From Pezicula radicicola (lineage: Eukaryota; Ascomycota; Leotiomycetes; Helotiales; Dermateaceae), in NCBI GenBank assembly GCA_003008705.1, contig PDUO01000089.1, positions 1 through 64,000 of the forward strand: a DNA stretch of 64,000 bases. Reading direction: 5' to 3'. Each line of letters begins with the position of its first letter. The stretch's first letter is position 1. Below the pieces are notes generated by a model. That model was given only the letters and a program-made list of their open reading frames with translations, was not told the origin of the DNA and did not search any database. A program made the translations under genes and the position numbers. This document shows positions 11,598 to 24,269 of the stretch, one piece after another.

Positions 11598-13495
11598 TCA
11601 AATGGTGCTGTTGCTGGCAACATTTTTCGTAACTTCGAGGCCCTCCAGTGTCCCCGCCTCCCGCCATTTCTTAGTCAGGTCAAGATATACACGGATTCCT
11701 GCGCCGTATTCTGTATTCTTACGACCCCGAAGATCGATGTTTCCCTCGTTGTTGAAGTATCCTGGCGTACAGTTAATATGAAAATTTATCCGTAGTTCCC
11801 CATTAGCCAGGATCTCTTTCACCCAAGCCTCTTCGGCCTCGGCAGTAGGCTCAACCGTCCTGAGCGAAGTCTCGCGAGCTTTAGCCATAAACCAAGCCAA
11901 TTGCTTGGATTGTTCGTTAGCAACATGGATATAGTTCGGGGCTTGAGCAGCCTGCATCAGGGATATGAAAAAGCAGTTGGGAAACCCCCGGGTCGCCCAG
12001 CCGTCCATACCCGCGCGATGTGTCCAGTTGGTAGATAACTCATAGCCCGTTGCGTAGATGATACAGTCCAGTGGGTATTCCTTGCCCAATGCCACGACGC
12101 CCTGACTCATAGATTCTACGCCATGTCCCTGGGTATCGACCAGATAGACATTTGGCCAATTAAACGTTTGCAAATACTGATCATGGAAACATGGCCGTTT
12201 GCAGAAGTAATTATACCACGGCTTGAGCCTTTCGGCCGTAGGCCGGTCATGAACCAGTCTATCAATCCAGGCACGGATGCTCTCCATCTTCTTATAATCT
12301 GCAACTTGAACCTTATCATCCCGTTCCGACGTGTCCGTACTCTTGGAATCGGCCGGCCGAATGGCGAGTTCGCGCGAGGCCCGTGTCCACCCATCAGCAA
12401 CGAGATCTTCTACATCGTTTCCGCTCACAATATCGACGAAGTTGTTCATTCGCGACTGTTGCCAGCCTTTAGGCAATGCCTTTGCCCAGGCTGTATCAGT
12501 AGGCCGATTACCGCGTACATCAATGGACGATGGGGTTCGCTAGAAGACATAGAGCTCCTTCGCCCATTGGTCAAGGTGAGGGATAGCCTGCACCGCCGTT
12601 GCGCACGTACCAATAATTTTAACGCGCCTGTCTGTGAGGTTTGTCAAGTTACCTCTAGTATCTCCTCCGGTATAGCTATAATCCCAGCGACTGGTATGAA
12701 AGCTCTTCCCTTTGAATAGCTCGATACCCTGAAGGCCTGGCATTTTAGGTCGGTGAATTGGTCCAGCTAAATGCAATATCAGCCTGGCTCCAAACCGAGG
12801 AGAGAATATCTAAACTAACCAATTGGTAGGACGAAACGAGTACGGATATCGTCACCTTGATTTGTCTCTACCCTCTAGGTTGCTATTACATCGTCCCAGT
12901 GTAGACCTCGCACTTCTGTCCGAAACAAGGTGCGCGAATACAAATCAAAATACTTTCCAATTTCTTGGGAGTGTGCGAGGAGTTCGTCAATATGTGCATA
13001 TTTTTCCGATGGCACGTAGCCGACTTCTTCGAGCAGCGGCATGTAGTTGTAAGACTCGACGTCACATTGAGCGCCGGGGAAGCGATTCCAATACCTGCTT
13101 CCATTAGATATGTTCGTAGAAAATAGAGTACAGTTCTCGAGAAGCAAATACCAAGTGCCGCCAAAGTCACCAGCTTTCTCTATGATCAAGATGTTGTTGA
13201 AGCCCTGTTGGAGGAGACGAACAGCCATCAACTGTCCCCTATAACCGCCGCCTATCACGACAGCTTCACACTCCTTCGTCACTGGGTCACGTGTAAATCC
13301 AGGCGGAACCCAGGGATCGGCGATGAAGCTCTCCAAGGATCCTTCCATAGGTCGATATTGATCGACGCCGCCATTGTTGATTCGCTTTTCGCGCTCCTCG
13401 AAAATATTTGGCTTTGAGTATGTCGATAGTAATCCTTGGCTCCTGCTCCTCTTTCTCACTGAGGAAGCTTTCCGTTTTGGCATTCCATTTGGCAT
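11598..13495 (-). pseudogene. Baeyer-Villiger-type flavin monooxygenase with two TAG stops
   Basis: This is a class B flavin monooxygenase that would insert oxygen next to a ketone using FAD and NADPH. It shows the first Rossmann motif (VVIGGGYRGQ), GDFGGTWY, RFPGAQCDVESYNYMPLL, and the BVMO fingerprint FKGKSFHTSRWDY. The NADP-binding region VKIIGTCATAVQAIPHL has Cys where GxGxxA normally has Gly. Two introns are read directly: 13095-13151 (57 bp, in frame and stop-free, restoring GGTWYWNRFPGA) and 12767-12819 (53 bp, restoring AGPIHRPKMPG). Starting at the ATG at 13495, the spliced product would be about 595 aa, normal for the family. TAG codons lie at 12875-12877 (expected Trp) and 12540-12542 (expected Gln, VFQRTP motif). 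Both are CpA-to-TpA changes. Intact relatives work in secondary metabolism or ketone degradation. Confidence 0.88.
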
Positions 13496-13776
13496 TCTAG
13501 GGCATTTTAGCAACTTTCGTTGTCGCAATGTCGACGGCTGTATGTATTCGAAATCTTACTCCCGGTGGAGGGGAGAGTCCCGTAGCTGAATGATAGCTGA
13601 AAATAAAGTGCCGATGGAGCGTGTACACACTGTTTCATTAGAGCCGAGTCCGTACACGGTATGGATATCCAGTTCGAAAGACTAACTTGTCGGCGGGTCG
13701 GGGGCGCAGATGCAATGCTATCGGCCATGGGATCGAGCCAGAATGGATTGAGCTTGGGATAATTGGCCGGCGCAAT

Positions 13777-16700
13777 CTAAGCGTGGTTGGGGATAGCAAC
13801 GTTGGGGGTTTTTTTTGGGATAAAATGTATGTAGAACGTTTTCAGGTCGAGGGCATTTCCTGCGGATGGGCTCTCCAATGGCTGGAAGTAGGCAATCAGA
13901 CCATCGTAGACGCGCGATGCGTCACCTATCTGTACGCTAAATGTGTAGTCTAGGAGTTCTTTCTCTGGTTTCTTTCCAATGATTCTGCTCTGGTTGGTGT
14001 ACCGGATACCTCCAAGCTCTAGTGAGTAAGCAGTTTTGACGAGCGCGAGCGGCTTGCCGACGATGGAGAGGAACTCGGAGAACGCAGTTGGTCCAGGCGC
14101 TGCCGTGCCCAGAGATTCGTTTAGCATTGCGATAAAAGAGTGGATGTAGTCCTTATTACAGTAAGCTGCTGCGCGAACTGTTCAAGCTGCTTAGTATTGG
14201 GGTCCGTCGATACCGCAGGGCTGGGAAACGGTAGAAAGGTGCCAGACTCAACAGTGCCGTTGGGGCCGCTCGTCGGATTTCGCGAAAGAATGTCCCATCC
14301 AGGAGGAAGAGCTGAATGCCACTATCTGCGTAGTTGGGGACTACCCATCCCCATACAAAGTCTTCAACCCATTCGTCAAGCGGCCGCCATCCCTTCGGCG
14401 TGCCTGTTGACTTGTCCTCGTCAAAGTAGTCGACGAATGCTGAATTAAGCCGGGCGGGCTGATTGATGGACGGTGGCACCTGCACGTACTGGCAGACACC
14501 GTTTTTGTCCGCTACAACTGTATTGGCATTTTTGGGGTCTTTGTTAGATACCCCGGGGGTATAAAACTCGCTGATGCATGGGTAGAGTGGCTTCGGACCC
14601 TATATGATAGGTGTTGGCGTGAGATCGATCATTGGGATAGTCTGCCCAAACTTGTTAATGATATTCAGCACCGTGAAGCGGAACTGCCTATGGGTAGCTG
14701 GCTTGAATGGTGAGAAATTGCCTTTAATATATGGCACTAATGTCCCGTACGGTGCGAGGTCCGTTTCTAGCCCCATCATGTAGAGCTGCGTGTCCTGGAA
14801 GCCAACGCCGGAACCTACGTCGATGGCGGCCTTGAACGGCTCAACGGCTAAGGTTCCTGCCGGTGGGTTAGCTACCCGCAAAGTAGGCTTGATGTGATTT
14901 ACTTGGACGTGGGTGATGAGATGGTCGGTAAAGCCTGAAAGTGGCGACGAAAGGAATGCCAGCTCGTGGAGTCCATCTTGTAGTTCTTTGACCTGATCTG
15001 GATTCAAGTACCCGGCAGGGAGATTGTTTGTCTAGAATCTGCCCTACGATCGTTCGTAAATTGAGATTAGGCTGCGGGAGGATTAAAACTCGCCCAGAAA
15101 CAGTACGCTTGTCTTGAATGTCAAGGTCCGCGAGCTTGATCCCATTTGTAATTCCATACTGTAATCCGGTAGGATCCGATAGCTAGGCACTTCGCTGATC
15201 AAGAGTCTAGTATGTCTTGTCATTTTCCCCAGGGAAGGGAATGTGCGTGTACTCAGCCACCCACTCAAGAAAAAGCGGGAACCACGCCTGCGTGTCCTGC
15301 CACCGGTCTCTCCACCGATTATCGCCGTTCGGTAGGGGATTATATTTGTCGATATTATGGTACAGCGGCAGCTGGTATCCATTTTCTAGAGGCTGTGGCG
15401 TATTGTTGTCAGGATTCAAGGCAACAAATTCGATAACGAGGCTCTTCGCCGTACTTTGAGGTCCTCCGGGAGCTTGGGAAGCGTATTCTTAACGAACGTA
15501 GTCCAATTGGCGTCTGGAGGAGGTAAGGGCGAGCTAGGACCAAGCAGCTGCGTGTTGACACGAGCTTGCAGTTTGTCGAGGAAGTTATGTACTGCCACCA
15601 GGATGCAAACGTATCCCAACGCAGAAGCTGAAGCTGGCGATTTAGTCCGTCGAGGTAGTGCGCTGTACCGTTGACCAAATTAAGCTTTGAGATGCTGTCG
15701 GCGCTCAGCTTCGTTGGCTGTCCTTGACCTCCTTGTGCGCTGTCACTCCCGGCTAGGAAAAAGTGGCGACCGCCGCTCGTGCTGGCGTAGTTCCAATTGT
15801 AGACGATGTCATCAGCTTCATCTTGTGCATCTACGCCGTCGTCTCGGGTGTGCAGGAGCTTCTGAATGCGGAGTAGAGACTCGAGTGGCTCTTGATATAG
15901 GTCAGCAGGGCGTCCACGGGTGTGGTGCCAACTGACACGGACATGCTCGACTGAAGGTTTTCCAAGAATGTATCTGCCGGCACATTTATGGGCTTCGTGT
16001 CAGCCGTCCAGTTGATGTTGTACATGGCGCCATGATATATCAAGCACGTCGGATACGGCGATTCCAGCCATTCATCGATGCCATCTTTCGTGGCGGTGTC
16101 AGTCTGAGTGAGAAGTATGTTCAAAGCAGCAAGTCTTTCTCCTCGTGTAACAGGCTTGGGCGCCTTGGGATTCAAGTTTTCAAAGAGACCCTTAGCCTCT
16201 GTAGTGTGCCATCCCAGTATATAATAGCTTACCGTGGCCGAGTGCACAACTTGAACCTTCTTATTCTGGTCAAGGTATATTAGATTATCAATAATACTAA
16301 ATACATTGCTATTGTGCGGCTGATAGTCGGCCAACAGCTAGTTGGACGAGTTTAGAAGGCTCAGGTCTACTCGAGCCGGCTGCTGGTCTGGCACAATGTT
16401 CGGATTATCTTCTGTCAGACTTTTGGAGGTTGACTCGATTGCAGAATAAAGTGAGGTCTAAAGTGGGTATATATATACATCAAAAGTGGGATAAAATCAC
16501 CTGATTTCCGGCTGACATCTTCTTTTTCAGTCCAGCTGCTGGCGCTCTCCTTGTAGCCGATAAACACCTCGGCCTGCTGATTTATGGTAGGGTCATCGAG
16601 ATTCTGAGCGTCCCCGCCTATGATGTATGGCGAGTGGTCGACTTGGAGGTCAACGTCCGGAGTAGTTGGTGTTGCTAAATGGGAGAATATATTAACGAAT

Positions 16701-17574
16701 ATATGGATCGGAAGTCTATGGATAGTTGCTTGATTTCTATATAGGTAGGAAAATAAGAGTATATATACATAAACGAGAGAGAGTATTGAATTATATGTAA
16801 ACGACTTATATAATATTAGAGAAATAGTTTAAATATATAAGAAACGCTTAGAAACCAACTACTAGAATAATGCCGTCGGCTCATCTATGGCATGAACTAA
16901 ATATAGGCTATATTTATGGTTTCTGAACTAAGTGGCAATACTAATATATTTGGCAACAGTTGGTATGTCATCCAGCGCCTGCTTACGATCGCTCTCCACC
17001 ACCAAAGCATCGATTATGGGCAGTGCGCCAACTGAACTGGACTGTATGCTTCAACTTTGCGGATAACTATCCAGCGTGCCAGCGCAAAGCGATAATCCGG
17101 TGCGGTAGTATCACCTTGGGCCGGCGGCTTAGGAGTCGGGTCGCGGACACCGCTGGCCTTCTTCGCCTGAGAATGGAAACCCTGCTTAGCCCCCAGTGTC
17201 TCCTCTTGGGACATTGCTGAGCCGCTGCGATACGGACGTAGCACCATCCAGTGGACATACACGCCCTTCCATTTGGCGTGAGGCTCTCCAGTGCCAATAT
17301 CGGTGAAGCGGGTGTTGAAGGCGGCTGGCCTTGTCTTGTGAAGGTCGGCGAAGTCGAGCACGTCGTTCTGAATCATGTTGCTCTCGAAGCATAGGAAAGT
17401 ATAGTTTGGCTGGGTCAGCGGTGCGATCTTGGCCTTATCCGCGTTCTCGTCGTCGCTGGGGTGTGGTGATGTGCCACCACACACTGCCTCGTTTAGAATG
17501 AAGGCGTCTAGTTTGATGGGAATGGTAAGGATCTCGGGGATATCGATATCGCTGCCGGTGTCTGAGCTTGCCAT
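13777..17574 (-). pseudogene. large protein of uncharacterised bacterial-type family, broken
   Basis: Start is the ATG at 17572-17574 (MASSDTGSDIDIPEI). The segments in order are: LDAFILNEAVCGG; GVYVHWMVLRPYRSG; RFALARWIVIR; ALVVESDRKQALDDIP after a frameshift near 17010; an AT-rich probable intron (about 16675-16941); VDHSPYIIGGDAQNL; an intron 16412-16500; LLADYQPHNSNVFSIIDNL; VSYYILGWHTTEAKG; QAWFPLFLEWVAEYTHIPF; and near the end FSVQIGDASRVYDGLIAYF. From memory these match a family of very large bacterial and fungal proteins with HW, RWLVVR, PLFLEW and VRLGD motifs and no established function; I could not check this. A TAG at 16338-16340 replaces a residue just before LLADYQ, and several frameshifts occur between 15900 and 13900. 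It is divergent to the gene at 18606, separated by about 1 kb. Confidence 0.7.
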
Positions 17575-17639
17575 TGTGATGATACGGTTTCCGAGATGGT
17601 GAGGATGATGTTGCGACTTTTGGTGCAATTTTACCCTTG

Positions 17640-18605
17640 CTAAGGTATTTGACTATAATATGCTTGTAGTGTTTATTGGCGCAATAGATGGGTTCCTGAT
17701 AAGAATCTTCTACGATACCGCTATGAGACTCGATAGCGGATAGTAGATGCTGAAGAGTCCTGCTTCGGAGAGTCCTATCTTCTGTAGTCTCTCACTCTTC
17801 AGTTGTAAGTGCACACGAGGATCGTTAAGTGCATCCAAAGTAGGTAAGCTGGAAATTTGCCGTCAAAAACTTAGTAAATAGTACACGAGAATATGCCTCT
17901 GGTCGTTTTGCTTACGATCCTCCTTAGCTAGGCATGAGAACCAACGTTTTTGAAAAAAAAAAAAAAAAAGGTAAGTGCACCTTTTCGAATGTGCCAAGTA
18001 CCACTTAGACGTCTTGTGAAATCAGGAAACAGTAAATGATATTTCTCTAATAAGACAAACTGTACAGTACAAGCCAGGGGTGGAGATGTTTGGCCTTCAC
18101 ACTCCTAATTCTCGCTAACAATATGATATAAAGTCTATCCACAAATTTCTTTCCCCCACACCGCTAGTGACGACTCCCTTGGCTGGGCAGGGCTGTCTAG
18201 CTGTCTAGCTGCTATTCTGCCGCCTCCCGGGAGTCACCTGCAGATCTGATAGTCTTATATGCATAGGGGCTAATGAGATGATTTTCCAGGGCATTGAAGC
18301 TAAATGATTAGTTCTCGTTCCGAATTCACTCGTCAATATTTTCTAGGTCAAGGGAATCAAAGACGCAAGAGGACTACAGTCAAATTTCAACTTCCCACCA
18401 CATCGCAAGCACATCTCTCACTCCAGTCAGACACCTCTAAATCCTACGCTGTTTCCTTCCCACTTTGATATCGATTTGGCCAGGACCAGTAAGCAGCTGA
18501 GAATAGTCTACCAGGTAGTTCTATCGCCAAATTTTCGTTCCAAATTTCAACAGCGATTACAGCTATATTTTCAAACGACATGGGTCGTCCATACACTCGC
18601 TATCC
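17640..18605. promoter_or_regulatory. intergenic region between the divergent pair
   Basis: No gene is supported. The segment separates the starts of two divergently oriented genes and so should hold both promoters. It contains an 18-base A-rich run at 17955-17973, a GCTGTCTAGCTGTCTAGCTG direct duplication near 18191, and a C/T-rich stretch just before 18470. The small frame starting at 18476 matches nothing recognisable. Confidence 0.4.
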
Positions 18606-19826
18606 ATGCAGCGTCTACGGACCCCAAAACTTCGTTTAGCGACACGCACAGCGGGTGAAGAGGCGCCTACTCGCTGTGGCAAACGGTACGTTGCGAATGA
18701 GCCGCCAATTCTTCCGCCCGGTGAAGAGCAGCTCTTTTCTTTCTAGGCACCGGCACTTGAGGCCGGCGAGTATATTGTCGGCGTGGAACAGGACACTTCT
18801 TCGTCAACTGGCGAGATTTTCAACCTTTCGGAGGTAGGCTCGACAGTTGCTACTTAGACCTTTAATGTTGTGGCTCCAAGGTTTAGCCTACCCGATGAGG
18901 CTATTCACTCTTCCTTTCCACCACAGGGTTATAGCGCGTTGGCGAATATTCTCCCGCATGTTGTTCTTTCAGATCCGCATCTATTATGGGCGAGGATTGC
19001 GAGCACTTCACCCGGCCCTAAAGACCCTGAATATACACGAAACATGGTGCCGTAGCTAGCCCTTCTGGTCTTTACGCAGGATCAGCTCAAGCTATCGGCA
19101 GACCAGCTCACGACACTCTTTACAGATACGAGTCTAGGGATGAAGGCTGCCTAGATGCCAACCTTTTCTATCAATCTCCCTGTTGCGGACGTTGCTAAGA
19201 TCAAGTCCACTATTTCTCCTATTGTAGCTCTAGAATCTAAGCCTTCTGATAATAAGAATACTAACCTTGTCCTTGTGCCGTCGGCTCTGTTTTCTGAGCT
19301 TATCACAAAGTATGATACAGATAGGAATCCTATCACCCAGACTAGCCCAGATATCTCGCGTTATAAGTATCTTGTGTATATACGGGACATCAGTACCACG
19401 GGAATGGCGGACGCTGGAGTTGAAGATGATGGTATTTTTTGGCATTGTTGTCTCATATCGCGTTGGCCCAATATACAGTCGCAGCCTGTTGTAGTGTATC
19501 TAGTGTTAATCGAAGGGATCGAGTCAACATTCATGAACGGGTACTGACCCATGGACTCTTTTAGCATCTCATACGTGGCAATGTCACCCATCTATAGCTG
19601 GAATTTCATAACTCTCCCAGAAGGCTCATTCAACATCGAGTCTACCTTCGTAGACCTCGGTACCAGCCCAGATGGACTCAATCTTCTGTGCCCCCCTGAT
19701 TCTGTTATCAATGGAGTTGACTCTTCAACAGCCATAGGAGCACGGCTCAAGGCCAGACTGCAACTTGTGCTCACTCGGTGGTTTTGTCTTTTTCATAATC
19801 AGAGAAGATGTTCGTTTTCCATATAG
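18606..19826 (+). pseudogene. second uncharacterised bacterial-type protein (PWLALLVF family), amber-interrupted
   Basis: One reading frame (position modulo 3 = 0) runs 407 codons from the ATG at 18606 to 19826. It is broken only by TAG at 18744, 18855, 19053 and 19152 and TGA at 19545. The segments read as one protein: ALEAGEYIVGVEQDTSS, TFNVVAPRFSLPDEAIHSSF, ILPHVVLSDPHLLWAR, LALLVFTQDQLKL, INLPVADVAKI, LVLIEGIESTF, SPIYSWNFITLP. The TAG at 19053 sits where relatives have the Trp of PWLALL; the TGA also fits a lost Trp. A poly-T run near 19433 and a second indel near 19480 shift the frame and restore it (GIVVSYRVGPIYS reads in the other frame). From memory the family is bacterial-type, unannotated, and usually longer, so the gene is probably also truncated at 19826. 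Divergent from the large protein at 13777-17574; the two may form a functional pair. Confidence 0.7.
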
Positions 19827-20005
19827 TACTCAAATCATAAGAAAATTGGTGACTGTCAAACTCTACTCGGACTCTCGTACTCTCTCCTTGCATTGAAATA
19901 GCTGGATATAGCTTCGTCGACAGCTTTTTGCCTTTTTCTCGGTCTGCACGAAATTAGCAGGGTTTCAGCCCTTCAGTCATGAATATATACGTTCCAGTTT
20001 CCTGT

Positions 20006-23000
20006 TCAGAGTAAAGAAGTACTCATCGGTGTTCCAGTCAATTCGGCAACCGACAATATCACCTTCCCCATACGATTGGAGGCTATGAATTCCATCTGAA
20101 TCTTCCCCATCAGAGGAATCATATAACAGTCATCAGTGTTGTGAAATCCAATAGAATGTAGACTCTGGCTATAAAGAGACCGAGACAGATCTGTAAACTC
20201 TCTATATATACCAATCATGACCATAGTGCCGTCAGCATCCGAATCCAATTCTAATATCTCCACTTCAAAGTAGTCAATTCTTAGACTACGTGGTAAAAAT
20301 GGATGGTTCGCTCGTATTGAAACTGGATTAGAAGAGTCTAAGTGCTCATGTGAGAAAAGACTTTTAGAATGATTGAATATTCGTTACTCACGGGCTGATT
20401 GTACCTCAAGTCCTCCGGATATTATAACAAACCCCTCGTTACTTTCTCTCGGAATTGCCCAAGCCTTAGGTGCCATCATGGTGCTATAACTCGGCTTTGA
20501 TACTGTAGGTTGTCCTTCATCAGATGACTGGCCAAGATCTTTGATATCGAAAGGATTGTGGGCCTGCGCCAGAAAGTTGTCTAATGTCCAGCCATCTGAA
20601 TCAGTAATGCTCAGAGACTCTTTTCTGTGATCCGAAAACTTATCCCAGATCTTCACCCGTTCGAATTCCAGTGCTAGTCGAAGAAAAGTAAAGGTATCCG
20701 GTAGAGTTAGGCTAACTGGTTTGAGAATTGCTGCGCTGATAAACTCATCATCATTCGAGTAAGAAGCTAGGTGGATCGAAGAAATGTAACGGCCTCCATA
20801 AATCCATGGGTCAGCTCCCTCATGAAGAAGCAGAAGAGTAGTTTGCCGCTCTTCATATTTGAGCGCAATTTCCATTGCCGTAGAGCCATTTCGAAGTCTG
20901 TTGTTCAGTATCCCTCTATCTCTCTCCACGAAAAGTATAGTGGCGGTGACCGTTTCACTCATGAGCGCCACGAATAAAGCCCCTAGCAATGCGTCGAGTG
21001 TCCAGTCCAGCTTTTCTGCACCGCGTATTGTACCTAAAAGGATTTTCAACGCCTCTATGTCTCCTCTTTCCGCCGCGAAGTCTAAAGAGGTTCTATTCCG
21101 ATTATCGCGCTGATGTATATCCGCCTTGCTGCGAAGGAGTGGCCCCAAGCTCTTTCCATCTCTTGAAAATAATGTAAAGTACAGAGCTTTATATCCTATA
21201 CTATTATGTTCATCAAGACTTGCATCAGCCTGTATCAAAGTTTCTATAATGTCAGTATACCCGTGCTCGGCAGCCATCATCAATGCAGTGCTGCCGGTAC
21301 TTGTTTTGCTATTTATATCAACCTCCTTGCAACTGATCAGATATTCTGTGATATCTTTGGAGTCAAACGCGGTATGCAATGGAGACTAGCCATCACTGTC
21401 TTTGAGCTTGACGTTCGCGCCACTTCGTAACAATAGGGCAACGATTTCAACGTGACCATAGTAAGCTGCAAGGTACATTGTAGTCGTCCCCCTATCGTCT
21501 TGTCGATTGAGGTCTGCGGTAGCTTCCAGTAACAATTTAACCGCTCCGCAACTATCTATTTCCCAACAAATCATAGTCAGTATGCTTCTTTCAAGTATTT
21601 TCGGGAGTAGAATATTCTAGGAGGTGTTGGACATTGCTACGGACCCTGGAACGAACACAAAAGAGGGCAGAGTACTCCGAGAAGTTGGGACTTACCAGAG
21701 TGTGCGGCATGATGAAGAGGACTGCGTCCACTGTTGTCAACTAGATCTGGAGACGCTCTAGATTTTAGTAGTAGTTTTTAGTAGTAGTTCCACCATGTCA
21801 GAACCACCAGTCCAAGCTGCCTTATGTAGAGTAGTCGTGCCATCGTTTGCCTTGGCGTCGAGAAATTTCAGGTAAGGCAAGAAGTTGACTATCAAAAGTT
21901 GACTATCTTCAGCTACGAGATAAGATATACTTTTCTCATCCTTCCTTTTGACGTCGATAGTTTCGATATTCTTTTGAATCAGGAACATCGCAGCCTTGAG
22001 CTGTCCGGCGGAAGCTGCGACATGTAAAGCTGTTATCCCACTCCGTGATATAGTATAAATGGGGGATATCTCGTTAAAAATCATGAGCTCCATGACTGGA
22101 AGATGGCCCCCCATTGCCGCCAAGTAGAGTGCCATGTAACCATCCCCATCCATTGATGTAGGACTGGCTCCTCGTTCGATGAGGAGTTTGACTGACTTCT
22201 CGGATCCTTTTTTAGCCGCTATATGCAATGGTGTAGACTCTTTTTCGTTCCGAATTCCTGGGTCAGCCCCCTTTGCCAAAAGTACTTCAACGATTCGGGG
22301 AGTAGACACTGGAACATGCAATGGCGTCTGTTTCTTCCCGTTCTTCGCATTGACCTCACAGCTTTCTGATCATTAACAATTCTATGGCTGCTTCAAGTTG
22401 ATTATGAGAAGCTGCAAGGTGTAACGGTGTCACGTTGTCCCGTCCAGAATGTAGATTCACGTCGGCATTCCCAACAACAAGCCTCCTGATGACACGAATG
22501 AATCCCTTAGATGCGGCTGTCGTAAGTGGTGTTAATCTATCTGAAGAATTCTGGTCTGGTTTGTTGGGATCCGCGCCAGATTGGAGCAAGTAGTCAACGG
22601 CGTCCACTTTGTCATTACTTGCGGCGAGGAACAAAACATTCTCTTTTCGCAAAATGATTCCGGCCTTGGCACTAGCGGTGATAGTTTTTAGAGTTAAAAT
22701 ACATCCCCTCTGCGCGGCGAATTGGAAAGGTTCTAGATCGGTGCCTAGCAGATATTCTATGACTTTAATGTGTCCGTTCTTACAAGCAAGATCTAATGGA
22801 CTGCGGCAGCATTGGTCTAGGGGACTAACATCCGCATCTCTGGCTATGAGCTGCTTAACCACCTCCAAATGACCAAAAGCAGCGGCAAGGTGGAGGGTAG
22901 TTTCGTGGAACTGGGTTTTCTGATTGACTAGTATCGGAACTCCGACTTCTATAATCCAATTCACCACGTCACAATAGCCACCCTCACATGCCATGTGAAG

Positions 23001-23888
23001 AGCAGACTTTCCCTTACCATCAAGTTGTTGTATTAAGGCTCCAAGACGAAGAAGTGTTTTGCACGCATCCAAAGACCCAACTTTGACAGCAGCATGCAGA
23101 GGAGTCGATCCGAGGTCACCAGTGGCATTAATATCGGCTCCATTGCTGGCAATGGGTTCAATGAGAGAACAATCGCCTGCTTGGGCAGCGTAGCCAAGAG
23201 CAAGGCGGCCTTTAACGTTGCGTTCGAGTAGGCAATCCACAATAGCCGAATGACTGCTCTTTGCGGCGAGGTCTAACGAAGAATCGAGCTCCGATACATC
23301 GAGGACGGCTTCCGAGTCACTTATAATTTCTTGTACAATTTGGGTGAGTCCAAGATCACAAGCTATTCTCAACGGTGTAGGCTCATAAGGTTTCGGTCTA
23401 GAGAGCGGTGGAAGGTGCGTCCTGTAAACTTCGTGCCATGCCTGTCTCACAGGAGCATTTCCAAGGAAAGCGAGAACAGACTTGTCGAGGCTGCTCATGT
23501 AGTCTTCATGTAGGGTCTTCATGGCTCTGAGATAATGGTCCGGCCAGAACCTGCACGTGTAGTGCAGAAATTGTTGTTCCGGCTTTAAGGTGGAAACAGG
23601 CATAGGCACTCCGTTAGCTAGTTCACATATCGTAGGGAAAGCATCGAGGATGAAATCTAAAATATACTAGAGGCTGAGCTTTACAAGCTCCGCGTCTGTG
23701 CAGAGGCGAGCGTCATCCGGCAGGGCTTTTGAAGAGATGGAAAGGAAAAAATCCTTTATAGATTCGTGAAATGGCAAAATAGAGCCATTTTCTCTCCGGG
23801 GGAAAATTCCAATATATCGCTCCAGGTCGCCAATGGCGCCCATAGAAATAGACCCGTTCAATGTAGAGGCGGCACTAAGATAGAACAC
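20006..23888 (-). pseudogene. NLR-like protein: NACHT-type tail, ankyrin array, C-terminal SPRY
   Basis: The gene reads right to left. A segment at 23888-23667 (GSILPFHESIKDFFLSIS) resembles the region that follows NACHT domains in fungal STAND proteins. About 20 ankyrin repeats follow (GSTPLHAAVKVGSLDACKTL, KGKSALHMACEGGYCDVVNW, RNRTSLDFAAERGDIEALKI and others). After an intron at 20323-20391 (69 bp, phase joining ...QSAL with SIRANHP) comes a SPRY/B30.2 domain: HPFLPRSLRIDYFEVEILE, VMIGIYREF, HSIGFHNTDD. Damage consists of TAG at 23667-23669 and 21386-21388 (a DGW Trp), a frameshift near 22350, and another near 21755 followed by a probable intron beginning near 21695. Fungal NACHT/ankyrin proteins act in self/non-self recognition and cell death; SPRY domains bind protein ligands. 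That role is inferred here. Confidence 0.75.
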
Positions 23889-24269
23889 GATTACTGCTGC
23901 ACACCCTATTTCATTTTCTCGGAGTGGACGGAAGGCCTGAAGGATCTAAGAAAGGGCAGCGAACGACCAGATCACAATATCGGAAGGTTTAGACCATAGA
24001 TCTTGGACAAGGTAATTATAAATTGTTCTTGTATCAAACATTGGTAAGCGTTAGTAAGGATATAACACACCGAATACTTTGTTACAGCAAGTTCTCGTAT
24101 TAGAAACTCTTTTACTTTTCTTTCCGCTGGAGTTTCACTAGTAGCAGATGTCGCGGATCCAGACTCGGCGACCTAACAATGTTTAGTATCTGCGTTGCAT
24201 ATGGGTAGGGTAATACAAAGCCTACCACTACATCTACAACACTTTTTGGTTAAACCCGCCAAAAGTCTT

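Noticed and set aside
17955..17973. Poly-A run as the tail of a LINE or processed pseudogene.
   Set aside because: No reverse-transcriptase-like or intronless gene sequence precedes it and no target-site duplication was found.
18744..19154. TAG might be a reassigned sense codon, since frames read through it so cleanly.
   Set aside because: TAG replaces both Gln and Trp positions, TAA and TGA occur likewise in other genes, and several frames also end normally at TAG. Frameshifts and deletions are present too. Mutation explains all of it better.
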